A DNA stretch of 64,000 nucleotides, taken from assembly GCF_003003075.1 (NCBI RefSeq), contig NZ_PVTX01000001.1, positions 620,001-684,000 of the forward strand, written 5' to 3'. The DNA comes from Isoptericola halotolerans (GTDB taxonomy: Bacteria; Actinomycetota; Actinomycetes; Actinomycetales; Cellulomonadaceae). Positions 25,676-33,371 of the stretch are shown here, piece after piece (the stretch's first letter is position 1; each line of letters opens with the position of its first letter). The translations under genes were made by a program, and so were the position numbers. The notes beneath the pieces were generated by a model. It was not told where the DNA came from. It was given only the letters and a program-made list of their open reading frames with translations, and did not search any database.

Positions 25676-26352
25676 TCGAGATCGGTGAGGTGACGGTGCC
25701 CGCGGCGACGGTGGCGCGGCTTCCGTTCTACCTGCGTGCACTGCGCGACCTGACGCGCGAGGGTGTGGCGACGACGTCGTCGTCCGACCTGGCGGAACGG
25801 TCCGGCGTCGGCTCCGCGCAGCTCCGCAAGGACCTGTCCTACCTGGGGTCGTTCGGCACCCGGGGCGTGGGGTACGAGGTCGAGTCCCTGTCGTCGTACA
25901 TCGCCGCCGCGCTGGGCCTCGGCTCGGAGCACCGGCTGGCGATCGTGGGCGTCGGGAACCTGGGCCACGCGCTGGCCAACTACTCGGGCTACGCGGCGCG
26001 CGGGTTCCAGGTGGTGGCGCTGCTCGACGCCGACCCCGCCGTCGTCGGCGGCCGGGCGGCCGGGATCGAGGTCGAGCACGTCGACCACCTGGAGCGGATC
26101 ATCGTGGAGCGGCACGTCTCGATGGTGGTGCTGGCGACGCCCGGACCGCCCGCCCAGGGGATCGCCGAGCGGGTCGTGTCGGCGGGCGTGCGCGAGATCC
26201 TGTCGTTCGCCCCGGTGGCGCTGCACCTGCCCGACGACGTGGTGGTGCGCAGCGTGGACGTGGCGGGGGAGCTGCAGATCCTGGCGTTCCACGCGGCGGC
26301 GCGCCACGCCAACGGTGTCGCGGCACCCGGCGCGGACGTCCCGGCGTCCTGA
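25672..26352 (+). CDS. rex: Redox-sensing transcriptional repressor Rex
   Basis: 226 residues. Rex binds DNA when NAD+ is high and is released by NADH. The N-terminal winged helix includes SSDLAERSGVGSAQLRKDLSYLG; the swapped region SFGTRGVGYEV and Rossmann motif VGVGNLGHALANY (about 92-104) are exact family features. A near-consensus Rex site lies at 47742-47759 before menJ-nuo. The gene is followed after 28 bp by array 2. Confidence 0.96.
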   Translation: MIEIGEVTVPAATVARLPFYLRALRDLTREGVATTSSSDLAERSGVGSAQLRKDLSYLGSFGTRGVGYEVESLSSYIAAALGLGSEHRLAIVGVGNLGHALANYSGYAARGFQVVALLDADPAVVGGRAAGIEVEHVDHLERIIVERHVSMVVLATPGPPAQGIAERVVSAGVREILSFAPVALHLPDDVVVRSVDVAGELQILAFHAAARHANGVAAPGADVPAS

Positions 26353-26380
26353 CCCGGCCGCAGGGCCCTATCGCGCACGC

Positions 26381-26500
26381 CGAGGTAGTGCCGCGCACGC
26401 CCAGGTAGTGCCGCGCACGCCGAGGTAGTGCCGCGCACGCCGAGGTAGTAGCTACCAGCGCGAGGTAGTAGCTGCCAGCGCGAGGTAGCAGCGCTCGGGC
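26381..26500 (+). repeat. Array 2 of 20-bp GAGGTAG tandem repeats (6 units)
   Basis: Units begin at 26381, 26401, 26421, 26441, 26461 and 26481, exact 20-bp period, with a decayed seventh (CGCGGTCGTG at 26501). The first three are almost identical over all 20 bp (CGAGGTAGTGCCGCGCACGC, one substitution in the second). The array is sense with rex, 28 bp after its TGA, and is followed by a hairpin. Confidence 0.95.
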
Positions 26501-26519
26501 CGCGGTCGTGGGGACGACG

Positions 26520-26558
26520 GCGCCCCGACGCCGGGCGCACGGCCTGGCGTCGGGGCGC
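26520..26558. terminator. Hairpin between rex array and yceI-like gene
   Basis: A perfect 13-bp inverted repeat GCGCCCCGACGCC/GGCGTCGGGGCGC with a 13-nt loop between convergent genes. Confidence 0.7.
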
Positions 26559-26575
26559 ACCGCCCCACGGCGGGA

Positions 26576-27127
26576 TCAGTTCTGCGAGATCGCCGACACG
26601 TCGAGCGCGATCTTCACCTTGTCGCCCACGAGGAAGCCGCCGGTCTCCAGCGTGGCGTTCCAGGTGAGGTCGAAGTCCCGGCGGGAGATCTCGAGCTCGG
26701 ACTCGAAGCCGGCGCGGTCGTTGCCGAACGGGTCCTTGGCGGTGCCGGCGAACTCGGTGGGCAGGTCGACGGTCTTGGTCACACCGTTGATGGTCAGGTC
26801 ACCGGTGATCACGTAGGCGTCGCCGTCCACGGAGATGTTCTTGGACGCGAAGGACCAGACGGGCTTCTCCTCGGCGTGCCAGAAGTCGGCGCTCTTGAGG
26901 TGGCCGTCGCGGTTCTCGTCGCCGGTGTTCACCGACGCGGCGTCGAGCTCGGCGGACACCGAGGTGGAGTCGAGGTCGTCACCCACGGTGATGGTGCCCG
27001 TGGTGATGCCGATGGTGCCGCGGACCTTCGAGATGCCCGCGTGGCGGACGGTGAAGGACGCGGTGGAGTGCGCGGCGTCGATGACGTAGGTGCCGGTGGT
27101 CAGGCCCGTGGGCAGCGGCGTAGCCAT
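26576..27127 (-). CDS. YceI-family lipid-binding protein
   Basis: 183 residues from ATG 27127 behind GAGGAG. The lipocalin-like YceI fold is recognisable from TYVIDAAHSTASFTVRHAGISKVRG at the N-terminus, then DGHLKSADFWHAEEKPV and LTINGVTKTVDLPTEF. No signal peptide is present, so it should be cytoplasmic. YceI proteins bind isoprenoid or amide lipids; a link to polyisoprenoid quinones is possible but is inference. Confidence 0.9.
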   Translation of the reverse strand: MATPLPTGLTTGTYVIDAAHSTASFTVRHAGISKVRGTIGITTGTITVGDDLDSTSVSAELDAASVNTGDENRDGHLKSADFWHAEEKPVWSFASKNISVDGDAYVITGDLTINGVTKTVDLPTEFAGTAKDPFGNDRAGFESELEISRRDFDLTWNATLETGGFLVGDKVKIALDVSAISQN

Positions 27128-27351
27128 GGAAGTGCTCCTCGTGTTGGCGGTTCCGAACGTGGTGCGGACGCAGGAGGCGGGACCGCCGTCGGCGATCCTG
27201 ACTCCATCGGAATGCATGAACCGGGGTGGTGCGCGGACTATTCCCCGGCCCCGCGGCACGCGTCGACCGGCGGCGTGAGGCTGGTCACGGCATGGCTGTG
27301 GCGCTGCTGGGGAGCACCTGAGGACGCTCCCGATCTGGGACACTGGGGGCC

Positions 27352-27996
27352 ATGGCCACCACCACCGTCCATCTCCTGCGGCACGGCGAGGTCCACAACC
27401 CCGACGGCATCCTGTACGGACGCATCGCCGGGTACCGCCTGTCCGAGCTCGGCCAGCGGATGGCCCGGCGCGTCGCCGACCACCTGTCCGAGGGTGACCG
27501 GGACGTCGTCGCCGTCGTCGCGAGCCCGCTGCAGCGCGCCCAGGAGACGGCCGCGCCCGTGGCCACCGCGTTCGGCCTCGAGCTCGCCACCGACGACCGG
27601 CTCATCGAGGCCGGCAACAGCTTCGAGGGCACCTCGATCGGCAAGCACCCCGGCCAGCTCGCGCACCCGCGGTACTGGACCCGGCTGTGGAACCCGCTGC
27701 GGCCGTCGTGGGGGGAGAGCTACGCCGACCAGGTCGTCCGGATGCGTGCCGCCGTCGACGACGCGCGCCGCGCCCACCTCGGCCACGAGGTCGTGCTCGT
27801 CAGCCACCAGCTGCCCGTCTGGGCGACCCGGCGGTCGTTCGAGGGACGCACCCTGGCGCACGACCCGCGCCGGCGCGAGTGCGCCCTCGCGTCCCTGACC
27901 TCCCTGACCTTCGACGACGACCGGTTCGTCTCGCTGCACTACACCGAGCCCGCCGGCGCCCTGCTGGCCGGTGCCGACCCGGTGCCGGGCGCCTGA
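27352..27996 (+). CDS. Histidine phosphatase family protein
   Basis: 214 residues. The RHG catalytic motif is LLRHGEVHNPDG, with the second His in VVLVSHQLPVWA and VVASPLQRAQET. The fold is that of phosphoglycerate mutases and broad phosphatases. It is the first gene ahead of the cytochrome c maturation set and overlaps the ResA-like gene by ATGA-type coupling, so co-expression is likely. GACACT ends 7 nt before the ATG, a weak leaderless -10. Confidence 0.87.
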   Translation: MATTTVHLLRHGEVHNPDGILYGRIAGYRLSELGQRMARRVADHLSEGDRDVVAVVASPLQRAQETAAPVATAFGLELATDDRLIEAGNSFEGTSIGKHPGQLAHPRYWTRLWNPLRPSWGESYADQVVRMRAAVDDARRAHLGHEVVLVSHQLPVWATRRSFEGRTLAHDPRRRECALASLTSLTFDDDRFVSLHYTEPAGALLAGADPVPGA

Positions 27997-28595
27997 TGGC
28001 ACGCCGTCCCGCCACCCGCCGGGCTGCAGCGACCACCGTCCTGGTCGCCACGGCCGGGCTGCTCGCCGGCTGCGGCGCGGCCGACTCCGGCGCGAGCGAC
28101 GTCGTCGGCCAGGGCTTCGTCTCCGGCGATGGCTCCGTGCAGCAGTGGGAGCCGGGCGAGCGCGGCGACGCCGTCGTGGTCGAGGGCACGTCCTTCGAGG
28201 GCGACGAGGTCTCCACCGCCGACTGGAGCGGCGACGTCGTCGTGCTCAACACCTGGTACGCGGGCTGCGCCCCCTGCCGCGCCGAGGCCCCCGACCTCGT
28301 GGCGCTCGCGAACGACCGCGCGGACGACGGCGTGCACCTGCTCGGCATCAACACCGAGGACGACGCCGGCACCGCCCTGGCGTTCCAGCGCACCTTCGAG
28401 GTGCCGTACCCGTCGATCGAGGACCGCAGCGGCCAGGTCGTGGCCGGGCTCTCCGGCGTCGTGCCGCTGCAGGCCGTGCCGTCCACCGTGGTGCTCGACG
28501 GCGAGGGCAGGGTGGCCGCGCGGGTCGTCGGCCAGGTCGCGGGCTCCACGCTGGAGGGCATCGTCGACGACGTGCTCGCGGACGGGAGCGCCTGA
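27996..28595 (+). CDS. ResA/TlpA-like thioredoxin lipoprotein
   Basis: 199 residues. Lipoprotein signal with lipobox LLAGC at about residue 27, then a TlpA-type thioredoxin domain with redox motif C-A-P-C (WYAGCAPCRAE) and cis-Pro in VPLQAVPSTVVLDG. Outside the membrane it keeps apocytochrome c cysteines reduced for haem attachment. It is the first of four consecutive cytochrome c biogenesis genes with overlapping or touching ends. Confidence 0.9.
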   Translation: MARRPATRRAAATTVLVATAGLLAGCGAADSGASDVVGQGFVSGDGSVQQWEPGERGDAVVVEGTSFEGDEVSTADWSGDVVVLNTWYAGCAPCRAEAPDLVALANDRADDGVHLLGINTEDDAGTALAFQRTFEVPYPSIEDRSGQVVAGLSGVVPLQAVPSTVVLDGEGRVAARVVGQVAGSTLEGIVDDVLADGSA

Positions 28596-28596
28596 G

Positions 28597-29418
28597 GTGG
28601 GTGAGGCCTTCGCCACCACGGCCGTGAGCGGCTCGCTGCTGCTCGCGGTCCTGGTCGCGCTGCTCGCCGGCCTGGTGTCGTTCGCCTCGCCGTGCGTCCT
28701 GCCGCTCGTGCCCGGCTACGTGGGCTACGTCGGAGGCCTGGCCGCGGCCCACGCGGGCCCGGCCGGCACGGCGCCCGGGGGCACGGCGCCCGGGGGCACG
28801 GCGTCCGGGACGACGACGGCGGCGCCGGCGCGCGCACCCGGCCGGGGCCGCGTCGTGGCCGGGGTGGCCCTGTTCGTGCTGGGGTTCACGGTGGTGTTCG
28901 TGGCCCTCATGGCGGCCGCCGGAGCCGTGGGCTCGTACCTGGTGCGGTACGAGGACGTGCTCGTCCGGGTGCTGGGCCTCGTCGTGATCCTCATGGGCGT
29001 GGCGTTCCTGGGCGGTATCGGGTTCCTGCAGCGCGAGCGCCGGCTGCACGTCAGCCCGCGGGCCGGCCTGTGGGGTGCGCCGCTGCTGGGCGTCGTCTTC
29101 GGTCTCGGCTGGACCCCGTGCCTCGGCCCGACGCTGGCCGCGGTGCAGTCCCTCGCGCTCAACGAGGCGTCCGCGGGCCGCGGGGTCGTGCTCGGCATCG
29201 CGTACTGCGTCGGGCTCGGCGTGCCGTTCCTGCTGGTGGCCCTGGGGCTGCAGTCCTCCGAGCGCATGCTCGGGTTCCTGCGCCGGCACCGGCTGGCGAT
29301 CATGCGGTGCGGCGGAGGCCTGCTGGTCCTCATCGGCCTCGCGATGGTCACGGGCGTGTGGGGCACGCTGACCAGCACCTTGCAGAGCTGGATCAGCGGA
29401 TACACGACGGTGGTGTGA
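28597..29418 (+). CDS. ccdA: CcdA-type thiol reductant transporter
   Basis: 273 residues from GTG 28597. Six-helix membrane protein that passes reducing power across the membrane to the ResA-like protein. Its paired cysteines are in FASPCVLPLVPGYVGYVGG and GLGWTPCLGPTLAAV, the diagnostic CcdA/DsbD sites. A loop after helix 1 is enlarged by a Gly/Ala/Thr-rich stretch coded by a 15-bp DNA repeat. The stop overlaps resB (TGATG). Confidence 0.93.
   Translation: MGEAFATTAVSGSLLLAVLVALLAGLVSFASPCVLPLVPGYVGYVGGLAAAHAGPAGTAPGGTAPGGTASGTTTAAPARAPGRGRVVAGVALFVLGFTVVFVALMAAAGAVGSYLVRYEDVLVRVLGLVVILMGVAFLGGIGFLQRERRLHVSPRAGLWGAPLLGVVFGLGWTPCLGPTLAAVQSLALNEASAGRGVVLGIAYCVGLGVPFLLVALGLQSSERMLGFLRRHRLAIMRCGGGLLVLIGLAMVTGVWGTLTSTLQSWISGYTTVV
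28765..28809 (+). repeat. Three 15-bp tandem repeats inside ccdA
   Basis: GGCACGGCGCCCGGG occurs three times head to tail (third with one change), encoding GTAPG-type repeats in a cytoplasmic loop. The unit is a multiple of three, so copy-number change keeps frame. Confidence 0.85.
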
Positions 29419-31193
29419 TGAGCGAACGGACCTACCGTCCCGAGGGCATCGCGGACGAGTTCACCCAGGGCACGCGCGGCGGCGAGAGCGAGGCCGGCGC
29501 GGCGCCGTCGGGCACGCCCAGGGCGCCCCGGATCGGCTGGCGCGGCATGCTGCGCTGGGTCTGGCGCCAGCTCACCAGCATGCGGGTCGCGCTGATGCTG
29601 CTCATGCTGCTCGCCGTCGCGGCCGTACCGGGGTCGATCCTGCCCCAGCGCAGCCAGGACCCCGCCGCGGTGGTGGAGTACCTCGGGGAGCACCCGACCA
29701 CGGGCGAGTGGCTCGACCGGTTCGGGTTCTTCGAGGTCTACTCCTCGCCCTGGTTCTCCGCGATCTACCTGCTGCTGTTCGTCTCGCTGGTGGGCTGCAT
29801 CGTGCCGCGCACCGTGGCGCACGCGCGGGCGGTCCGGCACCGGCCGCCGCGCACGCCGGCCCGGTTCGCGCGCTTCCCCGCCCGGGCGGCCGGGACCACG
29901 TCGGCCACGCCGCAGGAGGTGACCGACGCCGTCGCCGCGCACCTGCGGGGCCGACGGCGGTGGCTGCCCACGTTCCGCGTCGACACCGGCACCGAGGAGG
30001 CGCGCGAGGCGCGCGGCAAGCTCCCCGCCCGACCGGCCGCCGCCACCGTCGCGGCCGAGCGCGGCTACCTGCGCGAGACCGGCAACCTGCTGTTCCACCT
30101 GGCGCTGCTCGGGCTCGTCGTCGCGGTCGGCGTCGGGCAGATGCTGCACTACCGCGGCCAGGCGATCATCACCGAGGGCCGGGGGTTCGCCAACGCGGTC
30201 GTGGACTACGACACGTTCGAGAGCGGGGCCTGGTTCCAGCCGGAGTCGCTGGTGCCGTTCTCGATGACGCTGGACTCGTTCACCTCCGAGTTCGCGACCG
30301 ACACCGTCGCGTTCGCCCAGTCCCGCGACTTCACGGCGGCCGTGACGGTGACCGAGCCGGACGGCTCGACCTCCGCCGAGACCATCAAGGTCAACCACCC
30401 GCTCGTGATCGACGGGTCCAAGGTCTACCTGCAGGGCAACGGGTACGCGCCGGACATCACGGTGCGCGACGCCGAGGGGGAGGTCGCGTTCTCCGGTCGC
30501 GTGCCGTTCCTGCCGGAGGACCAGGTGTACACCTCACGGGGCGTGGTGAAGGTGCCCGACGTCTCCCCGGGGCTCGACCAGGTGGGCCTCATCGGGTACT
30601 TCCTGCCCACGGCCGTCATCGAGGCGGACGGGTCGGCCCGGTCGGTGTTCCCCCTGCCGGAGGACCCGCTGCTGATCCTCGAGGTGTACCGCGGGGACCT
30701 GGGCCTGGACGACGGCGTGCCCCAGAACGTGTACCGGCTCGACACGGCGAACCTCACGCCGTCGGTGGACGACGACGGCGAGCGCGTCCAGCTCCTGCTC
30801 GAGCCGGGCGACACCGTCGAGCTGCCCGACGGGCTGGGGACCGTGTCCCTCGGCGAGGACGTGCCGAGGTTCGTCGCGCTCGACCTGCGGCACGACCCGT
30901 CGCTCGGCTGGGTGCTGGCGTTCGCGCTCACGGCCCTCGTCGGCCTGACCGGTTCGCTGTTCCTGCCGCGCCGCCGCGTCTGGGTGCGATCATGGACGCA
31001 CGACGGCGTCACCCACGTCGAGGTCGCGGGCCTCGCCCGCGGTGACGACCTGGGGCTGCAGCCCGAGGTGGACCGGACGCTGGCGGCCGTCCCCGACCTG
31101 ACCGCCGGGCCCGCTGATCCTGGCTCCGGATCCGGCTCTGACTCCGGTGCCGGCTCCGGTGCCGCACCGACGCACGACCCCGAGAGAGGCTGA
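29418..31193 (+). CDS. resB: Cytochrome c biogenesis protein ResB (system II)
   Basis: 591 residues. It has three N-terminal helices with LTSMRVALMLLMLLAVAAVPGSILPQ, the family opening, then a large extracytoplasmic domain from about residue 235 to 500 and a final helix at about 505-525. Together with CcsB it carries haem to apocytochrome c outside the membrane. The C-terminal tail has Gly/Ser repeats (GSGSGSDSGAGSG). Start ATG 29418 overlaps the ccdA stop. Confidence 0.93.
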   Translation: MSERTYRPEGIADEFTQGTRGGESEAGAAPSGTPRAPRIGWRGMLRWVWRQLTSMRVALMLLMLLAVAAVPGSILPQRSQDPAAVVEYLGEHPTTGEWLDRFGFFEVYSSPWFSAIYLLLFVSLVGCIVPRTVAHARAVRHRPPRTPARFARFPARAAGTTSATPQEVTDAVAAHLRGRRRWLPTFRVDTGTEEAREARGKLPARPAAATVAAERGYLRETGNLLFHLALLGLVVAVGVGQMLHYRGQAIITEGRGFANAVVDYDTFESGAWFQPESLVPFSMTLDSFTSEFATDTVAFAQSRDFTAAVTVTEPDGSTSAETIKVNHPLVIDGSKVYLQGNGYAPDITVRDAEGEVAFSGRVPFLPEDQVYTSRGVVKVPDVSPGLDQVGLIGYFLPTAVIEADGSARSVFPLPEDPLLILEVYRGDLGLDDGVPQNVYRLDTANLTPSVDDDGERVQLLLEPGDTVELPDGLGTVSLGEDVPRFVALDLRHDPSLGWVLAFALTALVGLTGSLFLPRRRVWVRSWTHDGVTHVEVAGLARGDDLGLQPEVDRTLAAVPDLTAGPADPGSGSGSDSGAGSGAAPTHDPERG

Positions 31194-31195
31194 CC

Positions 31196-32179
31196 ATGGA
31201 GATCGCCGAGCTGAGCGACCTGCTCGTCTGGGCTGCCGCGACCGCGCTGACGGTCGCGATGATCGCGTTCGCCGTCGACCTGGGCCGGCGCACCGACGAG
31301 CGCGTCGGCGCCCGCGCCACGGCGGACGTCCCGGCCACCGTGGGTGCCGGGTCGGACGACCCGCGGGTGCCGGCGAGCGGGACCGACGGGCCCGGGCCGC
31401 ACGGCGGGCCGGAGCCGCGCCGTCGGGCCGCCGGCATCGCGATGTCCACGACGTGGCTCGGCACGGCGATGCTGCTGCTGGCGATCGTCATGCGCGGCGT
31501 GGCCGCCGGTCGCACGCCGTGGGCCAACATGTACGAGTTCACGATGGTCGGCTCGTTCATCGCCCTCGTGGTGTTCCTCCTGCTCAACCTGCGCCGCGAC
31601 GCGCGGTTCCTCGGCGCGTTCGTCACCGGGCTGGTCATCCTGTTCCTCGTGGTGGGGCTGAACTCCTTCCACGTCGCGGCGACCGGCGTGCAGCCCGCCC
31701 TGCAGAACTACTGGCTGGTGCTGCACGTCGGGGTGGCGATCGGCGCGACGGGCATCTTCACGGTCTCGTTCGTGATGTCGGCGCTGCAGCTGCTGCGCGA
31801 CTCCCGCGACGCCGGATCGCCGTTCCTGACGCGTCCGGGCTTCCGCTGGCTGGACCGCACCCCGGAGCCGACGACCCTGGAGTCGATGTCGTTCCGCCTC
31901 AACGCGATCGGCTTCGTGGCGTGGACCTTCACCGTCATCGGGGGAGCGATCTGGGCGGAGGACGCCTGGGGCCGCTACTGGGGCTGGGACCCCAAGGAGG
32001 TCTGGAGCTTCGTCATCTGGGTCGTGTACGCGGCCTACCTGCACGCCCGCACCACGCGCGGCTGGTCGGGGCGCCGGGCCGCCTGGTTCGTCGTCGTCGG
32101 CTACGCCTGCGTGCTGTTCAACTTCACCGGCGTGAACCTCATCTTCAACGGCAAGCACTCCTACTCGGGCATCAGCTGA
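31196..32179 (+). CDS. ccsB: Cytochrome c biogenesis protein CcsB/CcsA (haem handling)
   Basis: 327 residues, multi-helix. The haem-handling WWD-type motif is RYWGWDPKEVWSFVIWVVYAAYLHAR, and conserved histidines occur in NSFHVAAT and LVLHVGVAIG. It works with ResB to deliver haem. It starts 2 bp after resB and is the last of the set. Its TGA is directly followed, with no spacer, by array 3. Confidence 0.95.
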   Translation: MEIAELSDLLVWAAATALTVAMIAFAVDLGRRTDERVGARATADVPATVGAGSDDPRVPASGTDGPGPHGGPEPRRRAAGIAMSTTWLGTAMLLLAIVMRGVAAGRTPWANMYEFTMVGSFIALVVFLLLNLRRDARFLGAFVTGLVILFLVVGLNSFHVAATGVQPALQNYWLVLHVGVAIGATGIFTVSFVMSALQLLRDSRDAGSPFLTRPGFRWLDRTPEPTTLESMSFRLNAIGFVAWTFTVIGGAIWAEDAWGRYWGWDPKEVWSFVIWVVYAAYLHARTTRGWSGRRAAWFVVVGYACVLFNFTGVNLIFNGKHSYSGIS

Positions 32180-32180
32180 C

Positions 32181-32400
32181 GCCGAGGTAGTGGCGCCCCC
32201 GCCGAGGTAGTAGCGCTCGTCGCGAGGTAGCGCGCCACCCGCCGAGGTAGTAGCGCGCTCGCCGAGGTAGGGCGACGTTCGGCGAGGTAGTGGGCCAGGC
32301 GCCGAGGTAGTACCGAACGCGCCGCGGTAGTGGCGCTCGCCCCGAGGTAGCAGCGATCGCCCCGAGGTAGTGCCCGACGGCGTGGGGTAGCGCCGGGCGG
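32181..32400 (+). repeat. Array 3 of 20-bp GAGGTAG tandem repeats (11 units)
   Basis: The longest array: units start every 20 bp from 32181 to 32381. GGTAG is present in all eleven; the GAGGTAG core is changed in units 8 (GCGGTAG) and 11 (GGGGTAG). Flanking 11 bp vary freely. It begins 2 bp after the ccsB stop and reads in the ccsB sense direction. It covers half of the 425-bp gene-free region to 32604. Confidence 0.95.
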
Positions 32401-32410
32401 GAACGTCGAA

Positions 32411-32504
32411 GCCGGGTGTCGGGTCCCGTGCACGGTCGTCAGTCCCGAAGTGGAGGGCGCCCTGCGCCCGTGAACGCGACCGTGCACGGGACCCGACACC
32501 CGGC
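32411..32504. terminator. Perfect 28-bp inverted repeat between facing arrays
   Basis: Arms 32411-32438 and 32477-32504 are perfectly complementary over 28 bp with a 38-nt loop, containing CGGGTCCCGTGCACGG. The repeat sits between array 3 (plus) and array 4 (minus), at the centre of a convergent gene pair. It is probably a bidirectional terminator, though the length and perfection of the arms are more than termination needs. Confidence 0.7.
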
Positions 32505-32523
32505 GGAACCCGACCCACCCCGC

Positions 32524-32612
32524 ACTACCTCGACCCGCGAGGTACTACCTCGGCACGAGCGCTACTACCTCGCGCAACCCCGCACTACCTCGGCGAGGCG
32601 CGGACTACTTCG
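32524..32612 (-). repeat. Array 4 of 20-bp GAGGTAG repeats, minus orientation (5 units)
   Basis: ACTACCTCG occurs at 32524, 32544, 32564, 32584 and, as ACTACTTCG, at 32604, an exact 20-bp period. Read on the minus strand the core is CGAGGTAGT. The last unit supplies the TAG stop (32605-32607) of the minus-strand gene, so the array is again sense with the gene it follows. Confidence 0.94.
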
Positions 32613-32943
32613 GGGGGTCGTCGTCGCGCTCGCGGCGCTCCTGACGGCGCTTCTCCTGCTCGAGCCGCCACAGGAAGTCGGGGTCGTCGTCGGGCGCGAC
32701 CGGACCGGACGGGCGGCGCGGGCCGCGACCGGGACGTGCTCCCCGGCCACCGGAACCTCCACGCCGGCGCGACATCTTGGTGGCGATCCAGACGATTGGC
32801 CCGAAGATGGGCAGCAGGACGATGATGACGACCCAGAGCCACGCGGGCAGGCCGCCGCGGTCTTCCTCCTCCGACCCGGCGAGGTCGGCAAGGCTGTAGA
32901 CCAACAGGCCGACGACGACGAGGCCCACCAGTACGCGGAACAT
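32605..32943 (-). CDS. PLDc_N-type two-helix membrane protein
   Basis: 112 residues. Two helices (VLVGLVVVGLLVYSLADL and LPAWLWVVIIVLLPIFGPIVWI) with the GLPAWLWVVIIVLLPIFGPI pattern of the phospholipase D N-terminal (PLDc_N) domain, which occurs alone in many actinobacteria. A charged Arg/Gly/Pro cytoplasmic tail follows. Its role is unknown. The final codons ccg aag TAG are part of array 4. Confidence 0.85.
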   Translation of the reverse strand: MFRVLVGLVVVGLLVYSLADLAGSEEEDRGGLPAWLWVVIIVLLPIFGPIVWIATKMSRRRGGSGGRGARPGRGPRRPSGPVAPDDDPDFLWRLEQEKRRQERRERDDDPPK

Positions 32944-33011
32944 TCCTCCAGCCTAGTTCGCCCTGCGGCCGCAACCGAATCGCGCGGTCCGGGGCCGACG
33001 TCGCGCGGCCG

Positions 33012-33017
33012 TATCCT
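33012..33017 (+). promoter_or_regulatory. Leaderless -10 box TATCCT
   Basis: TATCCT ends 6 nt before GTG 33024, with no Shine-Dalgarno sequence. Confidence 0.55.
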
Positions 33018-33023
33018 GGATCC

Positions 33024-33347
33024 GTGCCTCTCGTGACCTACACCGTGCTGCGCCTCCTGGTCTTCGTCGCCGCCCTCGGCGCCGGGTATCTGGTGGGGCT
33101 GCGCAGCTGGCTGCTGCTGCTCGTGGGGATCGTGGTGGCGTTCGCGGTGTCGTACATCCTGCTGGCGAAGCAGAAGGACGCGGCCGCACGGTGGATGGCG
33201 GAGCGTGCGGAGCGCCGCCGCTCCGGCGAGGAGGGCCTGGGGAAGGTCATCGACGAGGACGCCGCCGCCGAGGACTCCGCGTTCGACACGGACGGGCGCT
33301 CCGGCACCGAGCACCCGGACGTCGACCGGTCCGGCAACGAGCGGTAG
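33024..33347 (+). CDS. DUF4229-type small membrane protein
   Basis: 107 residues. Two adjacent helices (TVLRLLVFVAALGAGYLVGL and WLLLLVGIVVAFAVSYILL), then KQKDAAARWMAERAERRR and an acidic tail. This is the layout of DUF4229 proteins, which often neighbour menaquinone genes in actinobacteria; function unknown. GTG start with leaderless promoter; divergent from the PLDc_N gene and convergent with menA. Confidence 0.82.
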   Translation: MPLVTYTVLRLLVFVAALGAGYLVGLRSWLLLLVGIVVAFAVSYILLAKQKDAAARWMAERAERRRSGEEGLGKVIDEDAAAEDSAFDTDGRSGTEHPDVDRSGNER

Positions 33348-33371
33348 CGCCCGGAGCCCCGCCGGGGACGC

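Noticed and set aside
32181-32400. Resemblance of GAGGTAGTA in array units to the let-7 microRNA seed
   Set aside because: A 7-9 nt match in a bacterial repeat is coincidence; no related pathway exists here.
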